DNA of 64,000 bases, taken from NCBI RefSeq assembly GCF_900112355.1, contig NZ_FOLM01000006.1, positions 248,001 through 312,000 on the forward strand, written 5' to 3'. Of this stretch, positions 28,223-37,200 are shown in pieces. Position 1 is the stretch's first letter, and every line of letters starts with the position of its first letter. The stretch is from Streptomyces aidingensis (lineage in GTDB: Bacteria > Actinomycetota > Actinomycetes > Streptomycetales > Streptomycetaceae). The position numbers and the translations under genes were made by a program. The notes beneath the pieces were generated by a model. The model was not told the DNA's origin and did no database searches. It was given only the letters and a program-made list of their open reading frames with translations.

Positions 28223-31200
28223 TGCTTACTCTTCTGAGGGAGATTGGGAACAACGACATCGAACAGCTCACCTTCTTTAGTGTATGCCTGCATCCTTATC
28301 CCTGACGGCACGAGATCACCAGGGTCTTCATATATCAGTTGACCAGAATAGACGACGGGATTACGTGCCTCCAATTGCTTTCGAATCTTCCACTCACATC
28401 GCGCCATGCCACTCTGATTCATCTGACTATAACCAGTGAAGAGATTTTCGGTCCGCCACTCCCCATAGAATTTGTCGGCAATTATATGAGTGCGATGATA
28501 TATCGTGACTCGATTCTCCACGTTCCCTTGAGTAGGAAATCCAGCCACATAAGGTTCACCATTGTCGTCACGTGCGGCCCCCTTCGGCTTGACGTCTCCG
28601 GGGCAATAAAGGGCCGTTGCGCCGGTCGGCCTTCCACTTTCCGTGGGCTGGTAATGATACCTGCTTTCTCGAGGTTTAGAGCAAGGGTCCTCGCGGTTGT
28701 TGACTCCCGGCCCGCCCGGCTCTCCTTCGGCGGGGGAGGGTTGGGATTGATTTCCCGCCCGTTCGGGAGTAAATGCCTCACTGGAGAAGAATTTGAGAAT
28801 CTCTTCTTCAGTAATCTCGTCGCTCCAGGGCATACCGGGCTGCCAGCGGCCACTGTCAGGGTTCCAGTCGCGCTGGGGGGCGGGGCGGGTGGGGGCGGGC
28901 TCGCGGGGGTTCTGGGGGATGAAGGGGATCGGAGCAGTGCCGCGGCCGCTGGGGCCCGCTCCCCTGCCCCCGCTGGTGCCACGGGCGAAGCCGCCGCCCG
29001 CCGGGATCGCGCTGCCGCCGGGGCCGCTGCTGCTGCCGGGACCGCTGCCCGGCTTGTTGCGGGCAGGCGGGCGGTTCCATCGGGATCGCCACAGGAAGTC
29101 CTGCTCAGCGGCCCACGCTGCTGTTGCGGCAGCGGCCGCAGCCTGGGCAGCGGCTCTGGCAGCAGACTGAGCCGCGCCGAGTGAAGGCGACCACGGCGAG
29201 ACTGCGGCGGCCCCGGCGCCAGTACCGACGGCGACCAAGCCAGACTTGGTCTTCGTCCTGTTCTTCAGCCAGTTGTAGCCGATCGGCTCGAGCTTGGGCA
29301 GCGTGAGGGTGGCCGGGTTCTGGCTCGCGTAGTAAGCCATGCCCACTGCGACTGCCCCGGCAACAGCCGCCGCCGCGACGGCCGCGAGTGCCCAATGTCC
29401 GGTGGGGTCGGTGTGGAGGAGGGGGGAGGCGTTGGCGTAGGTGTAGCGGTTGGCGGCGATGGAGGGGGTTGGGGGGAGGAGCCAGGTGTCGCGGGAGGAG
29501 AAGGTGCCGGTGCCGGGCTGGTACCAGCGGGAGGCCATGTTGATGTCGCCGCTGTCGGGGTCGGTCCAGCCGGACTGGTAGCCGAGCGAGGGCGCGGGGC
29601 CGGTGGCGGCGAGGGTTTCACCGAAGGGGTCATAGGCCCGGGAGGTGGTGAGGGCGGGGGTGGGCTCGTCGGTGGCGATGCCTGCGACGACATCGGTGTG
29701 CTGGTCGGTGATCAGCCAGGAGGTGGCGTCGGAGGTGGCGTCGGTGGAGGTGAGGAGGGCGCCGCCGGGGGTGCGGGTGTAGTGGGTGGTGCCGTCCGAG
29801 AGGAGGTTGTTGGAGCCGCCGTCGTAAAGGAACGGGGTGCCGTTGTGGGTGGTGACGCGGTCCAGGGAGTCGTAGGTGAACGTGGTGGACCCGTCGGTGA
29901 TCTTGCGTTCGAAGGCGTCGAAGGTGAGGGTGCGCGGGTCCTCGCCGGGGGCGGTCACGGTGGAGAGGGTGCCGCGCGGGGTGTGCGTGTAGTGGGTGGA
30001 GCCTTCGGTGAGGAGGCGGTTCCGTTCGTCGTAGGTGGAGGTCACACCGTCGGCACTGGTGCGGTTGCCGGCGGCGTCCCAGGTGTAGTCGGTGGTGGTG
30101 CCGTCGCGGGTCCAGGAGGTCAGGCGGCCGGCGTCGTCGTAGGTGTAGGTGTTGCTGCCCGCTCCGGCCGTGCCCCGGGTGGTCTTGGCGGTGAGGCGGT
30201 TGTCGATGTCGTAGGTGTAGTCGATCGCGGAGAGTTCGGTTGCGGTGGCCGGATCGGTGATGGTGTCGGAGGCGAGACGGCCCAGGTCGTCGTAGGTGTA
30301 GCTGCGGCGGGCGCTGCCGCTGGTTTCGGTGGTGAGGCGGCCGGCGGCGTCATAGGTGAAGGAGACGCCGGTGCCGTTGACGGAGTGGGTGGCGGTGGCG
30401 AGCTGGTCGCGGGCGGTGTGGGTGTAGCTGGTGGTTCCCTGGGCGTCGGTGCGGGAGGCCATGTTGCCGCCCGCGTCGTAGGTGTAGGAGACGTTCCCGG
30501 CGGGGCCTTCGGCGGTGAGGAGCTGGCCGCGGTCGTTGTAGGTGTAGGTGTTGGGGGCGAGGAGGGCGTTGGTGGCGCCCTCGGTGATCATGCGGCCGAT
30601 GAGGTCGTAGGTGAAGTGCCGGTCCCGGGTGGCGGCTTCGGCGGCGGTGCCGGTTTCGTGGATCATCCGGCCGAGTGCGTCATAGGTGCGGGTGCGGGTG
30701 ACGCCGCCGGGGAGACGGTCCTGCACCGGGCGGGCGGCGGCGTCGTAGAGGGTGGTCCAGGTGCGGTCGGCCAGGGCCGGGTGGGCGTCGGTGGCGGGCT
30801 CGATGGTGGATTCCGGCAGCCCCCAGGCGTTGAACGTGTAGTGGGTGGTGTTGCCCCGGGGGTCGGTGAGGCGGGTGCGGTTGCCGTTGGCGTCGTAGCC
30901 GAAGGTGGTGACGAGCGAGGTGGCGCTGGTGATGGGCTCGGTCTGTTCGGTGACGCGGCCCATGGCGTCGAAGACGGCGGTGGTGCGGGCGCCGGTGGGT
31001 GAGATGTCGGCGGTCTGGTGCCCCTCGGCGTCGTACTCGGCCCGGATGGAGCGCTGGACGGTGGCGGCCGTGCCGTAGTCGTCCACGCGGACGGGCAGGC
31101 CGAGATGGTTGTAGTGGGTGACCGACCGGTGGTCCAGGGCGTTCCGGGTCTCGGTGACGCGGCCGAAGGCGTCGTAGGTGTTGGCCGTGAGCAGACCGGT

Positions 31201-34200
31201 GGCATCCCGCACGGTGAGGGGCTCGCCGGCCGCGTTGTAGGCGGCCTCGGTCCAGGTGCCGCGCGGGGTGACCGACCTGGTCTGGCGGCCGGCGTCGTCC
31301 CAGGTGTAGGTGGTGGTCAGGTTCTGGGGCGTCGGGTACCGCTCGACGACGGTGCTGGTGAGGCGGCGGCCGAGTTCATCGTAGGTGGCCTCGGTGCGGG
31401 CGCCGGCGGGGTCGGTGGCGGAGAGCTGGAGGCCGGTCGGGGTCCAGGTGTAGGTGTGCAGGCCGCGGCCGTCGGGGGTGGTGTTGGTGGTGAACGGGTC
31501 CGGGGTGGGCGAGGTGCCGGAAGGCAGGCCGGGGCCGTCGGGGTGGGGATCGGTCCGCTGGGTGAGGTGGCCGAGCTGGTCGTAGGCGAACTCCGTGACG
31601 TTGCCCAGCGGGTCGGTGGTGGAGAGGACGTTGCCCAGGCGGTCGTAGACGGTGGTGGTCAGGGCGGTGAGGGTGGTGCCGTCCGGCCGGGTGTAGTCGG
31701 GGAGCCGGGTCTCGGTGGGGCGGCCGAGGAGGTCGAGGGTGTGGCTTGTGGTGTTGCCCTCGGCGTCCCGGACGGCGGTGGTGTCGCCGAAGGTGTTGTA
31801 GCCGGTGAGGACTTCGGGGCGGTGGGCGACGGCGGGGTCGCCGTCGCGTTCCACCATGACCGGCGGGGAGGTCGCGGCGACAAGGCGGCCGTGGGTGTCG
31901 TAACGGAAGTCGGTGGTGTGGGCGTCCGGGTCGGCGCCGGTCTCCGTGCCGCGCGGGCTGACGGTGGCGGTGACCTGGCCGAGCTGGTTGTAGTGGTGGC
32001 GGGTGGTGGAGGAGGAAACCGCGTCGGAGAGGGTCTCGGTGAGGACGTTGCCGGCCGGGTCGTAGGTGTAGGAGGCGGCCAGGTACGGCGTGGTGGACCC
32101 GCCACCGGTCTGGCGGGTTTCCAGGACGCGGTCGTCGTTGTCGTAGGCGAAGGTGGTGCGGCGGTCCAGGCCGTCGGGATCGAGGACCGAGGCGGCGGTG
32201 CGCCCGGTGGCGTCGTACTCGTGGGTGACGGTGGTGGTGCCGTTGCCGGTGGTCTGGCGTATCAGGTGGCCGGCGGGGTCATAGGTGTTGCTTTCCAGGA
32301 CGATGTCGCGGGTGGTGCCGTCGGACTGGGTGACGTCGTGGGCGGTGGTGGTGGCGAGCAGGCCGTCGTCGAAATAGGTGTGGGAGACGGTGGCGCCCAT
32401 GGCGTCGGTGACGGAGGCGAGGCGGCCGGCCGGGTCGTAGGCGCGTGATTCCAGCACCAGGTCGCGAACGCCGCCGGCCGGGTCGCCGGTCCAGTCCTCC
32501 AGGACGGTCTCGGCCAGCTGCCCGCGCGGGGTGTAGCTGTAGCGGTAGACGGTGCCCAGCGGGTCGGTCTCCCGGGTGACGCGGCCGAAGTCGTCGTGGA
32601 CGTAGGTGGTGGTGTTGCCCTCGGCGTCGATGACGGCCTCGTTCTGGCCGAGGGTGTTGTAGAGGTAGCTGGTGGTGCGCTCGGGGTCGCCGCCGGTCAG
32701 GTCGGCGACGGTCTCGGTGAGCAGATTGCCGTCGTCGTCGTAGGTGCGGCGGATCTCCGGGGTGTGGGTGGTGCCGGTGATCTCGTTGACCGCGCCGGGC
32801 GCGGTTTCCCGGACGATCCGGGACATGGAGTCGTAGACGTAGGTGGTGGTGAGGCCGTCCGGGTGGGCGTCGGAGACGACGGTCTGCGAGGTCTGGCGGC
32901 CGAGCCCGTCATAGTCGTACTCGGTGACCGCGCCGGAGGGCGCGGTGATGCGGGCGATGTCGCCGCCTGCGTAGTAGTCGTAGGAAGTGACGGCGCCGCC
33001 GGTGGTGGTGATGGACTTGACCAGGCCGGCCGGCACCGTGCCCCCGTCGGCCGCGGCCTCGGTGCCGTCGGTGTAGGTGCGGGACGAGGAGCGGCCGTCG
33101 GCCAGGGTGGTGGTGGCGGGCAGGCCGAGCGGAGTGTAGGTCGTCGTGGTGCGGTATGTCTCGTCGGCCGGGTCCTGGGAGCGGGCGTCGCTCATCGTCA
33201 GCACGGCGCCGTTGCGCGGGTCGAGCGGGTCGGACTCGTTGTGGAAGTGGGTGGCGAAGGAGGTCTGGCAGTTGCCCGGCCCCCGGCAGGTGCTGGTGGA
33301 GACGACATTGCCGTGCTTGTCGTGTCCGGTGATGACCGAATTGCCGTTGGGGTCGGTGACGGTGTGCTGGAAGCCGCCGGTGTCGTAGGCGTAGCGGGTG
33401 ACGCCGCCCTCGGCGTCGGTGGCGGCGGTGGTGCGCCAGCCGCGCAGCACGTCGTAGCTGGTGCTGGTGGTGTTGCCGGCCGGGTCGGTGACGGTGACGG
33501 TGGCGCCCAGGGAGTGGGTCTCGGGCTGGGTCTGGGCCAGATAGTGGGCCCGTACCTGGTCCTCGGTGAGCGTGTGCCGGTAGAGCGCCACCTCGTCGAT
33601 GACGCCCTCGTAGCTGTAGGTGCCGCCCGGCAGGCCGATCCAGTCGGGACTGGCGTAGCCGGTGCCGATCAGGCCGTGGCTGAGGCCGGGCTCGGATATC
33701 TGCCCGTCGAAGGTGCCGATCTGCTCGCCGTCGAGATAGAGGGTCTGGGTGGTCCCGGCGCCGGCGAGCACCACATGGTGCCAGGCGTAGTCGTTGACGG
33801 CCTGCGGGCTGGTGATCGGGTCGGCGCCGCCCAGTCCGGCGACCCACCATTCGCCGCGCAGCTTGCCCGCGCCGTCCACGCTCAGTACCGGGTGCCAGTG
33901 GCTGGGGGTTTCGCCGGCCGGCGCGTTCTGCCAGGCCAGCAGCACCCCGCCGGTCTCCCGGGTGCGGAACCAGAGTTCGGCGGAGAGCTCGTCGGTGCCG
34001 GCGACGATGGTGCCGGGGAAGTCCACATGGTCGCCCGGGTTGCTCAGCCGCAGCGAGGTGCCGTTGCCGGGGCCGAAGACTCCTTCGGTGTTGAGGCTGG
34101 TCGGGTAGGTGCCGGTCAGGGTGGCGTCGCGGCCGGCGATCTCGTCGGCGACCAGGGTGCCGGTGCGTTCGTCGAGTTTCCAGTAGGCGGCCGGGGCGCT

Positions 34201-37200
34201 GCCGCGCACCGCGTGCTCATAGTTCTCGCCGGTGCCGGCGATCAGCCAGCGGCGCAGCCGGTGCCGGGTCCAGATCCGGTCCCGGTCGTATTCGACCTCG
34301 CCGCCGAAGCCGGAGGCCCACACGGTGTCGTCGTAGACGGCGACATCGGCGATCTGGCCGGTGAAGTTGAAGTGCCCGTTGCCGGTTTCGCCGCCCCAGC
34401 TCGGTGAGGCGACGCCGCCGCCGATATAGGCGTAGGGCAGGCGCTGGGTGTCGGTGCCGTGGGTGTTGCTCGCCTGAAGCCGTCCGTCGAGGAAAAGGGC
34501 CTGGCCCGAGGAGTCGCCGGTGAGCAGGGCGTGGTGCCACTCGTCGTCGTCGACGGCCGTCTGTGACATCAGGGTGGTGTCGTCGCCGGGGAAGCGGAAG
34601 CGTCCGCGCAGCATGCCGTCGGAGTCGACCAGCAGCATGGGCCACCAGGCGGTGGCGTCGTCGCCGAAGGGCGCGTCCTGCATGCCGATCAGCACGCCGT
34701 GGGAGTCGGTTCTGAACCACAGTTCGACGGTCTGCCGCCCGGTGGTGCCCCATGCCTCGGCGGGGATCTGGACCGCGCTGTCACCGTCGAAGAGGGGGGC
34801 GGTGGTGTCGCCGCCGGCGAAGGGTCCGGCGCCGCGCCGGAGAGTGTCCAGGTAGGTGCCGTTGAGGTGGTCGCCGAGCGGGCTGGCGGCGACGGCCCCG
34901 GCCGGGTCGTCCAGCCGCCAGTAGCCGGTGGGGCTGTCGGCCCGCACGAAGTCGGTGTAGGCGGCGGAGCCGCCCGAGTAGCCGGGCGCGGAGATCTGCC
35001 AGGTGCCGCCGCCTGCGTCGGTGTGGGTGGTGATACGGGCGGTGGTGGTGTCGTAGGTGTTGGTGGCGTGGGTCCGCCCGGAGGGCAGGGTCACCGTGGT
35101 CATCAGGCCGCGGGCGGTGCGGGCGGCGTAGTGTTCGGCGACGGTGGCCGCGTCCAGCGGGCGGTGATGGACGGCGACATCGTCCATCTGACCGGTGAAG
35201 TAGCGGACTTCTGAGGGGCCGCCGTCCCAGCGGGAGTCGGACCAGCCGGCACCGAGATAGGTGTAGGACTGGTCCCGGTGGCCCAGCGGGCCGGTGCGGC
35301 TGCCCTGCGGCAGGCCGTCGAGGTAGAGGGTCTGACTGGTGCCGGCGGCGGTGAGGACGGCATGGTGCCACTGGCCGTCGGTGACGGTCGCGGTGCTCTT
35401 GATCGGGTCGATGGCGTCGACCTGGCCGGTGTAGAAGAAGCCGCTGAGCCTGCCGTCGGCGTCGACGGTGAGCGGCGGGTTCTTCTGGCTCGGGTAGCCG
35501 TCCTCCAGTGGGCTGTTCTGGAAGCCGATCAGCACGCCGGGCTGGGTGGTCCTGAACCACAGCTCGATGGTGAGGAAGGTCGAGGTGCGCAGGGTGTCGT
35601 CGGGAAGCCGGACGGAGGAGTCGGTGCCGTTGAAGGTGACGGCGGTGTCGTCGCTGCCGGCCAGCGCGCCGGGCGCGCCGTACTCGACGTTGTAGTACTC
35701 GGCGTGGTTGAACCCGGTGCGGGACGGGGCGACGCTGTGGGCGAGTTCGCCGCCGGTCTCGCCCAGCGGCCAGTAGGAGACGGGGCTCTCGTCCAGGACT
35801 GCGGAGCGGTAGAGGGAGCCGTCCTGGTACTGGTAGCGGGTGCAGGCGGTGGGTTCGTCCGGCGGGCACACCTGGGTCAGCCGTCCGTCGGTGTACTGGT
35901 AGCTCCAGGTCAGCCCGGTGCCGCCGGTCTCGGCGGGGCTGGTGGTGACCGACGAGACGTGCGGTCCGTCCCAGGTGAAGTCGAGGTGGCGGCCGGAGAC
36001 CGCGTCCGTGGCCCTGGTGAGTCTGCCGGCGGTGTAGGTGAGGAGCTGCTCCCGCCCGGCGCCGTCGGTGAGGGTGGTGAGGTGTCCGTCGGCGTCGAAG
36101 GTGTGGGTGGCGGTGTCGGTGGTGCGCAGCACCCAGCCGCCGGTGGCCGGTACGGCGGTGAGGGTGTCCGCGCTGCCGGGCGGCGGGGTGTAGCTGCCGT
36201 CGGCGTTGAGTCCGAACCGGACCCGCCGGCCGCTGGCCAGGGTGACGACGACGTTGCCGGCGGCGTCGGCCTCGGCCCGCATGTCCCACCGGCTCGTCCA
36301 GCCCTGGCCGAAGGCGGTGTCGGTGCGGGGGTCCAGGGAGTTGTAGGTGCGGATGACGGCGAGTTCCGGGCCGACGGCGGCGATGGAGGCGTCGGTGGCC
36401 GAGGTGGCGTAGTTGCCGATGCGGGCGCCGAAGTCGTGGCCCATCTCCCCGCCGAGGTAGCCGGTCACGGCGGGCTGCGGCACCTTGACCGAGAAGAGGG
36501 AGGGGTTGGGCCGCAGGGAGGTCGCGCTGCCGTCCCAGACGTAGGCGTACCAGGCGTAGGTCTTGTTCCAGGCCAGCCAGCCGTCGGGCACGGTCCAGTT
36601 GGGGCTGGTGGAGCGGGTCCCCTGGCGGCAGTTCTTGCGGGTGTTGGCGCCGTCCGCCTCGCAGACCTCGAAGGTGTACTGGAGGGTCGCGCTTGGGTAG
36701 TGGTCGGGGTCGCTGCCCTTGGCCCACAGGGTGGGGGTGAGGGTCTCGAAGGCGGCTCCGCTGCCGGGTGCCGCCGCGATGAGCGCGGGCGGGATGTTGA
36801 CCGTGGAGATCTTCACCGCCGCCCCGGGGATACCGACGTTGGTGAAGCGGGCCGTCCCGTAGTCCGTCATGGTCCAGACGAGGGTGTAGGTGCCCGGCTG
36901 CAGCGCGGCGATGGCGGCATCGACGGTGACGGCCTCGCCCGGGGAGACGTTCTCCGGCATCAGGGTGAAGCGGCGCAGGGCTGAGCTGGTCAGCTCGGTG
37001 CCGGAGGAGTTGTAGAGGTGGTAGGTGAGCTGGTAGTCGCCGCCGGTGGGCCACATCTCGGTGCCCTGGTTGCGGACGGTCACCTTCATGGTGCCGTCCT
37101 GGGTGGCGGTCACCGGCGTGACGAGCTGTCCGGGTGCGTAAGTGGCGCCGTATTTGGTCCAGGTGACGTCGAGGCTGGGCTTGCCGTTGGGGTAGAGGTC

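Noticed and set aside
28213..28850. TTA codons (bldA control) in the toxin tip and immunity gene
   Set aside because: I checked the TAA trinucleotides on the plus strand in these regions and none is in frame as a TTA codon.
28339..29184. Plus-strand frame opposite the toxin tip, considered as a separate antidote
   Set aside because: No ribosome-binding site and no fold; the SMI1/KNR4 gene downstream already explains immunity.
29395..33500. Repetitive DNA in the YD-repeat region, considered as a CRISPR array or satellite
   Set aside because: Repeats are degenerate and follow codon-level YD motifs; there are no identical repeats with unique spacers. I saw no CRISPR array anywhere in the window.
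29395..36984. Several long Gly/Val-rich plus-strand frames opposite the RHS gene
   Set aside because: Antisense shadows created by the repetitive, GC-rich YD repeats; no start signals or domains.
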